Source: Betaproteobacteria bacterium
GTDB lineage: Bacteria > Pseudomonadota > Gammaproteobacteria > Burkholderiales > SG8-41
Direction of reading: 5' to 3'
DNA: 64,000 bases
Assembly: GCA_947486575.1 (NCBI GenBank)
Contig: CANKUB010000007.1
Coordinates: 1 to 64,000 of the forward strand
Positions 8,197 through 16,359 of the stretch are shown here, piece after piece. The notes below the pieces were generated by a model, which made no database searches, was not told the origin of the DNA, and saw nothing but the letters and a program-made list of their open reading frames with translations. Both the position numbers and the translations under genes were made by a program. Each line of letters starts with the position of its first letter. Position 1 is the stretch's first letter.

Positions 8197-9309
8197 ATGA
8201 AGCACTTTGTCAGCCGTCGCAGGTTCGTGCTGGGTTCGGCCGCAGCCCTTTCACTTGGTGGCAGTGCCTACACCGCTTTCGGCCAGTCCGCCGCCGCGCT
8301 TAAGACGCCGGTCGTCGATTCTCTGGTGGTGCAGATCGTCACCGATAGTAGTTACGACACCCCGCGTCCGATGTCGCACAAACTCGTCAAAGTGCGCCGC
8401 AAGGGGTTTACCACCGCGCCCAGCATCAAAACACTGCACAGCGAATGGGGCCTCGCGATGACGCTCGAATCGCGCATCGGTTCCGATACGCGCAATCTGA
8501 TGCTCGACTATGGCTACACACCCGAAACGCTGTTGAATAACATCGAGTTCATCGGCGTGGATACCTCGAAGATTCAGGGCCTCATCATGAGCCACGGCCA
8601 CTTCGATCATTTTGGCGGGCTGATCGGGTTTCTGGAGAAGTACCGCAGCCGCCTGCCAGCTGACTTGACGCTGTACGCCGGGGGCGAGGAGAATTTCTGC
8701 AACCGCAAGGCCGGCACAGGCGTACCTGGGCACTTCAGCGATTGGGGGGTGCTGGACCGGCGCGAGCTTGCTCGGCTAAAAGTCAAGGTCGTGCTCTGCG
8801 AGCAGCCCACGGTGATCCAGGGTCACGCTTTTACCACTGGCAACATTCCGCGTAAGAGCTTTGAGACGATCTTCCCGAGTTCGCAGGTTTCTTACCGCAA
8901 ACGCGCCGACGGCGTGGGCTGTGATATGCCGGCCGAGGACGCGAAGTGGAAGGGCGATTATGCGGTGCAGGACAATCACCTGCACGAACACGCCACCTGC
9001 TTCAACGTAAAGGACCGCGGCCTAGTGGTCATCTCTTCCTGCGGCCACACCGGTATTGTTAATTCGGTGCGCCAGGCAATCGCGGTTTCCGGGGTCAGCA
9101 AGGTACACGCCGTCATGGGCGGGTTCCATTTATTCCCCGCAGACGAAGCCTATGTGCGGCGAGTGGTGGCCGAACTGGAGACGATGAACCCGGACGTTCT
9201 CATCCCGCTGCATTGTTCGGGCCCGGACATGGTCAACGTGGTGCGGGCGGTTTCACCGGGCAAGCTGCTGACCTCGACGACGGGTACAGAATTTACATTC
9301 GGCGCCTGA
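8197..9309 (+). CDS. Tat-exported metallo-beta-lactamase-fold hydrolase (COG1237-like)
   Basis: 370 residues, ATG preceded by GAGGAGG. The N-terminus has a twin-arginine signal (SRRRFVLGSAAAL), so the folded protein is probably exported. The metal motif SHGHFDHFGG lies at residues 132-141 (His133, His135, Asp137, His138). Further candidate ligands are in SSCGHTGIVN near 288 and in PLHCSG near 346. The arrangement fits the group annotated as dihydropterin/ribofuranosylaminobenzene phosphate synthase-like MBL proteins, whose bacterial function is largely unknown. The 3' end overlaps the SCO1-like ORF, so the two are probably translated together. Substrate unknown. Confidence 0.87.
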   Translation: MKHFVSRRRFVLGSAAALSLGGSAYTAFGQSAAALKTPVVDSLVVQIVTDSSYDTPRPMSHKLVKVRRKGFTTAPSIKTLHSEWGLAMTLESRIGSDTRNLMLDYGYTPETLLNNIEFIGVDTSKIQGLIMSHGHFDHFGGLIGFLEKYRSRLPADLTLYAGGEENFCNRKAGTGVPGHFSDWGVLDRRELARLKVKVVLCEQPTVIQGHAFTTGNIPRKSFETIFPSSQVSYRKRADGVGCDMPAEDAKWKGDYAVQDNHLHEHATCFNVKDRGLVVISSCGHTGIVNSVRQAIAVSGVSKVHAVMGGFHLFPADEAYVRRVVAELETMNPDVLIPLHCSGPDMVNVVRAVSPGKLLTSTTGTEFTFGA

Positions 9310-9923
9310 AACTACTCGGCGGCATCGGACTGGTCGTCGCGTTGTTGGCGGCGGCCGCGCATTTTTTCTTGCAGGAAGAGCCAGTAGACAGGCGTGCCGA
9401 CGCGGCCCGCCTGATGAATGAACTGATGTCCGGCAAGAAACCTGTGGGCGGGCCCTTCACGCTCGCCGATAGTTCCGGCACGTTGCGTTCACTTGCCGAT
9501 TTTCGCGGCAAGCTGGTGCTGCTGTACTTCGGCTATCTTTTTTGTCCCGACGTCTGCCCTACCGACCTCGCCCGCATCGCGGCCATGATGAATTCGCTTG
9601 GTGCCGAGGGAGCGGCGGTACAGCCCCTTTTCATCACACTCGATCCGCTGCGCGATACGCCGACGTTGATCAGGGAATACGCCGCCGCATTCCATCCGCG
9701 GATTATCGCCCTGCGCGGCAGTGAGGAGGAGACGCAGAAAATCGCCACGAGCTATAAGGTTTTTTATGAGAAGGTGCCACAAGGCGGCACCTACTTCGTC
9801 GATCACACCGCGTATACGTTCCTCATAGACCGCAACGGCAAGTACATCGCTTTTTTTCCGCCTGGGACGCACGCAGATCGTATGGCGGTGATGGTGCGCG
9901 AGGCGCTGGAGCAACGCAGGTAA
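9213..9923 (+). CDS. SCO1/SenC family copper chaperone / thiol protein
   Basis: The domain is clear: FRGKLVLLYFGYLFCPDVCP with Cys111 and Cys115 (CxxxC, copper-binding), the LDPLRDTP segment, and the distal His in VDHTAYTFLID. SCO proteins sit in the membrane facing the periplasm and help build the CuA site of cytochrome oxidase or act as thiol redox proteins. A hydrophobic anchor (LLGGIGLVVALLAAAAHFF) precedes the domain. The only ATG before the anchor is at 9213, which overlaps the upstream gene by 97 bases. A start near 9291-9306 at a rare codon would be more natural, so the start is uncertain. Coupling to a Tat-exported hydrolase is unusual for this family. Confidence 0.88.
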   Translation: MFGPGHGQRGAGGFTGQAADLDDGYRIYIRRLKLLGGIGLVVALLAAAAHFFLQEEPVDRRADAARLMNELMSGKKPVGGPFTLADSSGTLRSLADFRGKLVLLYFGYLFCPDVCPTDLARIAAMMNSLGAEGAAVQPLFITLDPLRDTPTLIREYAAAFHPRIIALRGSEEETQKIATSYKVFYEKVPQGGTYFVDHTAYTFLIDRNGKYIAFFPPGTHADRMAVMVREALEQRR

Positions 9924-10101
9924 CGACGAAAATCAGGCGCTGCGAACGACCGGTTCGATTTGAGTCCGCCGTGATCAACTATGCATAATGCTCCCTGTCC
10001 GCACTTGAGCGTGTTTGAGGTTAGAAACCACCGGAAACTGCCTATCAGGTAGGATTCTGATTTCCACACTTGTAAGCTAACCCCGCACCAGCCCCACCAC
10101 G

Positions 10102-11184
10102 CTAATTGCTTAGCGTCGCGTCGATCTTCAACAACTGCGCTGGATTATTGCAAAGGATCATTTCACGATCACGATGGGTGAGGCCCGGTATGGATTCGAC
10201 AAAATCCACCGGCTGCTTGACTGACATGGCCTGAGGAAAATCGGTGCCGGTAACGATACGGTCCACACCCACCAGATCGATCAGGTTACGCATGATCTGC
10301 GGGTGATGCGTTATCAGATCGTAGTGAAAGCGCCGCAGGTATTCGCCGGCGGGCTTTTTCAGGTGCTTCAGATGCGGCGTGACGTGCTGGGCGAGTTCCA
10401 TGCGGCCGATTAGCCACGGGAAGGTGCCGCCCGCATGCGGTAGAAAAACCTCCAGCTTCGGAAAGGCATCGAGCACGCCGCCGCACATCAGGCTGGTGGC
10501 GGCGTAGCCCGCTTCCTGCGGATTGCCGAGGGTGTTGATCATGAAGTAATCCTTCATGCGCTCGACGCCGGACGGATACAGGTTGGTCAGAAACAGCGGC
10601 AGACCCAGTGCTTCGGCGCGCTCGTAAATCGGCCAGAATTCTTTTTCGTGCAGATTCTTGCCGAGGATGTGCTCGGCAATAAACACCGCGCGCATGCACG
10701 GCTCTTTGCCCATGCGTTCGAGTTCCTGCGCGGCGAGTTGCAAGTCCTGCATCGGCAGAATGATGCAGCCGTAAAACTTGTCCGGATATTTGCGATGCGC
10801 CGCGACGCAGGCATCGTTGTGCGCGGCAGCCAGTTCCAGACCAAAACCCGGCGGCGCCCAGTACATCAGCGGGTTGGTCATCGACAGCGCGTAGGTATCG
10901 CATTGGCGCTTTTGCATGTCCGCGATGATGTCGTCGAGACGAGTCATGGTCTTGCGCATCACTGAAGTCTGCGTGCCATCAGGCACTGACAGCACCACTG
11001 GGTTGCCTTTGGCGTCCTCTCCCATGACCGCGCCGTGGGCCGGGCCTTTTTTGATCATCAGATCGACGAACTCTTGCGGATACCAGTGCATATGCGCGTC
11101 GATCACACGCGGGTAACGCCGTGCGGCACTGGTATCTGCTGCTGAGTTTTCCAGCGAGGCGTGTTTAAGCGGGTCTTCGTACAC
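10102..11184 (-). CDS. Amidohydrolase family protein (ACMSD-like)
   Basis: 360 residues. I place the start at the GTG at 11184 because AAGGAG lies six bases upstream; the ORF-track start at 11238 has no such site. Metal-site motifs run in order: DAHMHW near residue 25 (HxH), the FLPHAGGTFPW segment near 246 and TGTDFP near 311 (metal Asp). This is the amidohydrolase-2 group, with decarboxylases such as aminocarboxymuconate-semialdehyde decarboxylase and various C-C hydrolases. It is cytoplasmic. It is divergent from the CoA-transferase operon across 285 bases, which may hold shared promoters, so it may belong to the same pathway. Exact reaction unknown. Confidence 0.88.
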   Translation of the reverse strand: MYEDPLKHASLENSAADTSAARRYPRVIDAHMHWYPQEFVDLMIKKGPAHGAVMGEDAKGNPVVLSVPDGTQTSVMRKTMTRLDDIIADMQKRQCDTYALSMTNPLMYWAPPGFGLELAAAHNDACVAAHRKYPDKFYGCIILPMQDLQLAAQELERMGKEPCMRAVFIAEHILGKNLHEKEFWPIYERAEALGLPLFLTNLYPSGVERMKDYFMINTLGNPQEAGYAATSLMCGGVLDAFPKLEVFLPHAGGTFPWLIGRMELAQHVTPHLKHLKKPAGEYLRRFHYDLITHHPQIMRNLIDLVGVDRIVTGTDFPQAMSVKQPVDFVESIPGLTHRDREMILCNNPAQLLKIDATLSN

Positions 11185-11282
11185 GGCGTGCTCCTTTAGT
11201 TCGGTGTGAACGCCAGTATGGCGAAAAGTCACAGGCAAGAAAATGGAATCTCAAAACAGAGAGACAGTGTCAAGCCCATCAA

Positions 11283-11303
11283 TATATCTATTTGATTTTA
11301 AAC
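11283..11303 (-). repeat. Copy of AT-rich dispersed motif in divergent promoter region
   Basis: Minus strand reads TTTAAAATCAAATAGATATA. It lies in the 285-base gap between the amidohydrolase and CoA-transferase genes, the most AT-rich part of that gap, so it could also be part of a promoter. Confidence 0.45.
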
Positions 11304-11481
11304 ATTTTTTAATTTACCAATTGCAGTCAATGCGATGTCTACCCTGCACGCGAGCAGAAGGCTCAACTGCCAACGCGTGGTACCATGCTCGCTGATATAA
11401 GCTCGTGCCCTGTCTGAACAGGCGTGAGTAACCCGAATCCACGATTCGCCACGATTGGTATTCGATTAAATGGAGAACGCA

Positions 11482-12360
11482 ATGCGTGAAAAATTAACGA
11501 CGCTTGAACAAGCTGCGACTGCTATAAAAACCGGTTCCAAACTGGTCATGTCCGCCAATATACAGCGGGCACCGATGGCCCTGCTGCGCCAACTGGTGCG
11601 TCAGGGCACGCAAAAATTGCGTGTGATCGGCGTGGTGGGCGGTGATCTCAATCTCGATTTTGTGGTGGGTGCGGGCATGGTGGATGTGCTCGATACGTGC
11701 AGCGTTACGCTGGGGGAATTCGCGCGCACCGGGCCCAACTTTGCGCGATACGTAACCGCTAACCGGTTGCGCGTGCTCGATAATACTTGAGGGGTTCTCT
11801 ATTCACAGGCCCAGGCTGGGTCTATGGGAGTGCCCTACGTGCCGGTCGTAGGTTTGATTGGAACCGACTTGTTAAAGCGCCGTGACGACATGGTGATCGC
11901 CATTGATCCGTTCGATGGCAAAACAAAGACCGTTGTGGCCAAAGCATTGCGGCCCGATGTCGCGCTGTTTCATGTGCAAACGGCAGATCGGCATGGCAAC
12001 GTGTCGTGTGGCTATGATGCCGAAGTGGTGATGCTCGCCGAAGCTTCGAAACACGTCATCGTCACCGCCGAGCGCATTGTCGACCGGTTGACGGAAAAAG
12101 ACGCCAAAGGCACGTTCATCCCCGGCATACACGTGGATGCGGTAGTGCATGCGCCGTTTGGCGCACATCCCGCCGGGAGCGTGGGCCTGTATGCGCCGGA
12201 CAAGGTGCATATGCGCGAGTATGTGGTGGCCTCAAAGGATGACGAATCGTTCGCGGCGTATTTGCAAAAGTACGTGCATGGCGTCACCAGTCACCAGCAA
12301 TATGTCGAGCAATTCGTGCCGCTTGAATGGCGCGATCCGGTGCGCGCGGTGGGCACATGA
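11482..12360 (+). pseudogene. CoA-transferase alpha subunit (GctA/family I) interrupted by an in-frame TGA
   Basis: Start at the ATG at 11482, preceded by GGAGA. The frame encodes a family I CoA-transferase alpha subunit: LTTLEQAATAIKTGSKLVM, then LRVIGVVGGDLNLD, then a TGA at 11788-11790, and continues in the same frame as GVLYSQAQAGSMGVPYVP, LIGTDL, ALFHVQTADRHGNV and GIHVDAVVHAPFGAHP. Homologs read straight through this point (AGAMGxPF), so one base makes the stop. The ORF track therefore shows two pieces, 11470-11790 and 11824-12360. The end overlaps the beta subunit by ATGA, so the operon design is intact. It may be a true nonsense mutation, a sequence error or, less likely, recoding. 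Confidence 0.82.
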
Positions 12361-13106
12361 TGAACTACTCTGAGGCTGAATTGCTGGCTGTTCTGCTGTC
12401 GCGTGAAGTGCGCGACGGCGAAGTTTCCGCCTGCGGTGCGTTATCGCATATTCCCGCTGCTGGCCTGCTGCTGGCGCAGGCGACGCATGCGCCCAATGCA
12501 GAATTGATCATTCTCAATTCTGTTTTTAATCCGTTTCGCACCTCAAAGCAGTTTCATTTTCTGGCGCAGCGTGGGGATCTCGGTTTGTTTTTCGCCAGCG
12601 GCGTGCAAATTGATCGCCACGGCAATTACAACCTGCATCAGATCGGGCCTGACCCGGATCATCCGCAAGTACGCTTTCCGGGCGGCTACGGCGGCGGCAT
12701 GATCTATTATGGCGCGCGCCGTACCGTGGTGTTCCGTACCGAGCATACCGTGCGCTCGCTGGTGGAAAAGGTTGATTACATCTCCGCCTGCGGAAGTTCG
12801 CCGCCGGATGTCTTGCGCTATGGCAATCCCACCAAAGTGATCACGCCCAAGGCCATCTTCCGTTTTGAAAAAGACGTGGGTACACTGCAGCTGGATACCA
12901 TTCAGCCGGGCTATACCATGGACGAAATCCGCGATTGCACGGGGTTCGATCTGGGCGTCAATGACGACATAGCAGAGACACCCGCGCCCACTGAAGAAGA
13001 GCTGCGCGCGCTGCGGGTTGTAGTGCGCACGAAAATGATCGACACCGGTACCTATGCCGACTGGGCACGCAAGGTGCTGGGCGCCGATACGGCACAGATA
13101 GCGTAA
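12357..13106 (+). CDS. CoA-transferase beta subunit (GctB-like)
   Basis: 249 residues from the ATG at 12357, overlapping the alpha-subunit stop as ATGA; a second ATG follows directly. Family features: ELLAVLLSREVRDGE near the start, SACGALSHIPAAGLLLA near residue 25, then SVFNPFRTSKQF, FFASGVQIDRHGNYN and PGGYGGGMIY. Family I CoA-transferases are alpha-beta enzymes that swap CoA between an acyl-CoA and a free acid. The catalytic Glu expected in the beta subunit is not obvious here, and a Cys is present at the corresponding SACG, so the true donor and acceptor are uncertain. It needs the alpha subunit, which is interrupted. Confidence 0.85.
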   Translation: MMNYSEAELLAVLLSREVRDGEVSACGALSHIPAAGLLLAQATHAPNAELIILNSVFNPFRTSKQFHFLAQRGDLGLFFASGVQIDRHGNYNLHQIGPDPDHPQVRFPGGYGGGMIYYGARRTVVFRTEHTVRSLVEKVDYISACGSSPPDVLRYGNPTKVITPKAIFRFEKDVGTLQLDTIQPGYTMDEIRDCTGFDLGVNDDIAETPAPTEEELRALRVVVRTKMIDTGTYADWARKVLGADTAQIA

Positions 13107-13182
13107 CGTTTCTGAAGAATCGTTTGCGAACTGTTGGCGGAATACGATACGCAGCAGGCATCACCATTCAGTTCAAGCCACA

Positions 13183-14274
13183 ATGAGTCGGGAGAAAACT
13201 GCGCGCTTTTACGCGGTGGTGGCAGGCGCGTCGGGCGTCGTGGGCCGCCGTTTAGCCACGCACCTTGCCGCATTGCCCGATTGGGAAGTGACTGGCCTCT
13301 CGCGCCGAGCGCCTGCAAATGTCGCATTCAAAACCCTGGCCGTCGATCTCACCAACGCCGCCGATTGCCAGGCCATACTAGGCACACTCACCGATACCAC
13401 GCACATTTTCTACGCGGCGCGTTACGATCACAAGACTACCGCGCCCGAACCTATCGATCTCAATACCAATATGCTGCGGCATCTGGTCGACGCGGTTGAA
13501 CCACGCGCCGCGAACCTGCAGCACATACACATGGTGCAAGGCTCAAAGTACTACGGCTCAAACTTGCCATCGTACAAGACACCGGCGCTGGAATCCGATC
13601 CGCGCGTGGCCAACAACGCGAACTTCTATTACGCCCAGGAAGATTTTCTCGTCGCGCGCCAGCAGTCGAGTGGCCAGCGCTGGTCATGGAGCGCCAGCCG
13701 TCCGCACGCCATCTGCGATTTCTCCACCGGCTTCGCACGCGCGCTCGGCCTGTTGATTGCGGTTTACGCTTCGATCTGCAAAGCGCGCGGCGAGCCGCTC
13801 TCCTTTCCCGGCACCGTAGGCAACTACAACGCGCTGTATCAATGTACCGAAGCGAAGCTGCTCGCGCGCGCGATTCAATGGATGAGTACCGAGCCGACCT
13901 GCGCCAATCAGGCGTTTAACATCACCAACGGCGACTTTATCCGCTGGAAAAATTTGTGGCCGCTGTTCGCAGATTATTTCGGCCTGCCGCTCGGCGGCGT
14001 TAATACGCAGCGCCTGGGCGACACCACAACAACGCCGCAGGCCGCGCAGACGTGGGCGCAAATAGTCAAAAAATATCATTTAAAAACAAATAGTTATGTA
14101 ACATACGACAAGCTGGTGGTGTGGCCCTACGGCGACTTTGTTTTTGGCCCTGCGATAGACATCATGTCTTCCACCATCAAGGCGCGACAGCTTGGGTTTC
14201 GTGACGCCATGGACACCGGACGCATGTTCATCGATCTGTTCGACTACTACCGGCGCGAGAAAGTCATACCATAG
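13183..14274 (+). CDS. PRISE-like SDR family oxidoreductase
   Basis: 363 residues. The NADP-binding start is VVAGASGVVGRRLATHL with SRRAP near residue 43 as the phosphate-binding arginines. The pattern YGSNLPSYKTPALESDPR near residue 125 and NFYYAQEDFLVARQ near 147 are marks of the progesterone 5-beta-reductase/iridoid synthase (PRISE) group, where YxxxK is replaced by a displaced catalytic Tyr and Lys. These enzymes reduce activated C=C bonds of enones. SASRPHAICDFS near 170 also fits. It lies 76 bases after the CoA-transferase beta subunit and 39 bases before a TctC gene, within one plus-strand run. The natural substrate is unknown. Confidence 0.83.
   Translation: MSREKTARFYAVVAGASGVVGRRLATHLAALPDWEVTGLSRRAPANVAFKTLAVDLTNAADCQAILGTLTDTTHIFYAARYDHKTTAPEPIDLNTNMLRHLVDAVEPRAANLQHIHMVQGSKYYGSNLPSYKTPALESDPRVANNANFYYAQEDFLVARQQSSGQRWSWSASRPHAICDFSTGFARALGLLIAVYASICKARGEPLSFPGTVGNYNALYQCTEAKLLARAIQWMSTEPTCANQAFNITNGDFIRWKNLWPLFADYFGLPLGGVNTQRLGDTTTTPQAAQTWAQIVKKYHLKTNSYVTYDKLVVWPYGDFVFGPAIDIMSSTIKARQLGFRDAMDTGRMFIDLFDYYRREKVIP
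14074..14100 (+). repeat. Copy of AT-rich dispersed motif inside the PRISE-like gene
   Basis: ATCATTTAAAAACAAATAG then TTATGTAAC, nearly identical to the intergenic copy at 62087. Here it is coding and gives the residues YHLKTNSYVT. Confidence 0.6.
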
Positions 14275-14313
14275 TGCATTGATCACGTTTCATCTGAAAC
14301 ATCCGAGGAGCCC

Positions 14314-15315
14314 GTGTTTTCAAGATTGCCGTGTGTATTGATCGCAAGCCTGATTACGCTGACGGCTGGTGCTGCGCTCGCGCAGCCCAAGGCTGCGTCT
14401 GGTGCCTCTGGTACATCTGGCACCTATCCCACCAAACCCATACGCCTGATCGTACCGTTTTCACCGGGCGGTACCAACGACGTGCTCGCGCGCATGATTG
14501 CGCAGCATCTGACACAGACCTTCGGCCAAAGCGTTATTGTTGATAACCGCGCAGGCGGCGAAGGTCTGATCGGCACCGAAATCGCCGTGAAGGCGCCGCC
14601 CGATGGTTACACGCTGCTGCTGGTGTCGTCTGCTTACGTAATGAATCCCGCCGTACGCAAGATGCCTTACGATTCCATCAAGGCGATGGATTTCATCGCC
14701 AAGCTCGGCGCGAGCTTCACCGTGCTAAGCACCGGGCCGTCGCTGCCGGTAAACAATCTCAAGGATTTGCTGGCCGCTGCGAAAAGCCGGCCGGGCGAAC
14801 TGGTGCTGACCACCTCTGGCGGCTTTCAGTATTTTGCATCGGCACTGTTCGCCAGTCTGTCGAAACACGAATTCAACATCGTGCTCTACAAAGGTGCGGT
14901 GCCTGCCATGATCGATGTCATTGGCGGGCAAGCCCATGTCACCTTTGCCGTGAGCGTACCCGCGCTGCCGCATCTGCGCTCCGGCAAGCTGAAGGGGCTT
15001 GCCACCGGCACCCTGAAACGCACCGAGTTGCTGCCGGATATCCCCACGCTCGACGAATCCGGCATCAAGGGCTATGACGCCTCGAACTGGTATGCCATCG
15101 CAACAGCAGCCGGCACGCCACCAGCGGTCATCGCCAAGCTTCACAACGAAATCGAGCGCTATTTCAAGTTGCCCGAAGTGCAAAAGCAGGTGACAACGTT
15201 GGGCGCCGTGCTCGATCTCAAGTCACCGGAAGAAATGCGCAAGTTCATCCCCGCCGAAATTGCCAAGTGGACCAGGGTGGCTATCGATACGCGCATGCCG
15301 CGCACCGTGGATTAG
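14314..15315 (+). CDS. TctC-family substrate-binding protein
   Basis: 333 residues beginning at GTG with GAGGAG seven bases upstream. Signal peptide to about residue 23, then a low-complexity linker (AASGASGTSGTYP) before the mature domain. The loop motif is VPFSPGGTND, followed by DNRAGGEGLIG and PPDGYTLL. The middle is less typical: the usual HVPYKG is IVLYKGAVPAMIDVIGG, and the tail (IDTRMPRTVD) lacks the common GxKAE ending. It is followed within 17 bases by a second, different TctC gene, so two receptors are made from one message. Confidence 0.9.
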   Translation: MFSRLPCVLIASLITLTAGAALAQPKAASGASGTSGTYPTKPIRLIVPFSPGGTNDVLARMIAQHLTQTFGQSVIVDNRAGGEGLIGTEIAVKAPPDGYTLLLVSSAYVMNPAVRKMPYDSIKAMDFIAKLGASFTVLSTGPSLPVNNLKDLLAAAKSRPGELVLTTSGGFQYFASALFASLSKHEFNIVLYKGAVPAMIDVIGGQAHVTFAVSVPALPHLRSGKLKGLATGTLKRTELLPDIPTLDESGIKGYDASNWYAIATAAGTPPAVIAKLHNEIERYFKLPEVQKQVTTLGAVLDLKSPEEMRKFIPAEIAKWTRVAIDTRMPRTVD

Positions 15316-15332
15316 CGCCAGGAGAGGCCACC

Positions 15333-16313
15333 TTGAGAACCAGAATCGCGCTACCCGTTTTGGCCACTGCTGTTGCAGCCAGCGCTTTCACTCTGGCTGG
15401 CAACGCTGCGGCACAAGCGTGGCCGCAGCGCCCCATCCGCCTGATCATGCCCTTCCCGCCCGGTGGCGCGACAGACGCCAATGCGCGCGCACTGGCAAAA
15501 GAAATGGAAACCTCACTCGGTCAATCGATCATCGTTGACAACCGTAGCGGCGCCAACGGCATTATCGGCAGCGATATCGTGGCCAAGGCCGCACCGGATG
15601 GCTACACCATGATGCACATCTCCGTGGCTTTCGCGATCAACCCCAGCACCTACAAAAAGCTGCCGTTTGACCCGATCCGCGACTTTACGCCGATTACCAA
15701 CCCCATCGTCGGCAACGGGGCGTTGCTGCTGGTGCATCCGTCCGTGCCAGCGCGCACCGTCATCGAATTGATTGCCGTGGCCAAAAAACAGCAACTCGTA
15801 TTCAGCTCGCCAGGTATCGGCAATGTGCTGCATCTGATCAACGAGGCGTTTAACGCGCGCGCGGGCATACGCATGCTGCACGTGCCCTACAAAGGCGCGG
15901 GCCCGGCACTAGTGGCGCTGCTGGGCGCGGAATCCCAGGTGATGGTGGTACCGCCGCTCACCGCCACGACTTACGTGAAGGCCGAGCGGCTGCGTGCGCT
16001 GGCCTACAGCGGCGCAAAGCGTCTGGACACCCTGCCAGATATACCGACCATCAGCGAGGCCGGATTGCCTGGCTTCCAGATTGATACTGGCTGGCATGCG
16101 TGGTTCGCACCGCCGAAAACGCCAGACAGAATCGTCAATCAGATTTACGGCGCGATACAAAAAGCGGTGCAAACGCCGCGAATGCGCGACGTTTTCACGA
16201 CGGCGGGTTACCAGCCGGTAGCCGATCCGCCCGCAGTGTTTCAAAAAAATGTGGCTGCCGATATCAAGCGCTGGGGCGAGATTGTGCGGTCAGCCAATAT
16301 CGCGCCAGAGTAA
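15333..16313 (+). CDS. TctC-family substrate-binding protein
   Basis: 326 residues. The ORF-track start at 15267 lies inside the previous gene. I prefer the TTG at 15333, which has GGAGAGG just upstream and gives a proper signal peptide (LATAVAASAFTLAG, cleaved near NAAAQA). Mature motifs: MPFPPGGATDANARAL, DNRSGANGIIG, APDGYTMM, HVPYKGAGPALVALLG, tail SANIAPE. It is clearly not a duplicate of the preceding TctC gene, since the two differ throughout, so they may bind different acids. Confidence 0.9.
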   Translation: MRTRIALPVLATAVAASAFTLAGNAAAQAWPQRPIRLIMPFPPGGATDANARALAKEMETSLGQSIIVDNRSGANGIIGSDIVAKAAPDGYTMMHISVAFAINPSTYKKLPFDPIRDFTPITNPIVGNGALLLVHPSVPARTVIELIAVAKKQQLVFSSPGIGNVLHLINEAFNARAGIRMLHVPYKGAGPALVALLGAESQVMVVPPLTATTYVKAERLRALAYSGAKRLDTLPDIPTISEAGLPGFQIDTGWHAWFAPPKTPDRIVNQIYGAIQKAVQTPRMRDVFTTAGYQPVADPPAVFQKNVAADIKRWGEIVRSANIAPE

Positions 16314-16359
16314 ACGTCAGCAGAAGCTGACAGCCCGCAATAGTCGAGGATAACAAGAT

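Noticed and set aside
11788-11790. Selenocysteine at the TGA of the CoA-transferase alpha subunit
   Set aside because: CoA-transferase alpha subunits have no known selenocysteine here, and no SECIS-like structure was identified. Kept only as something to exclude.
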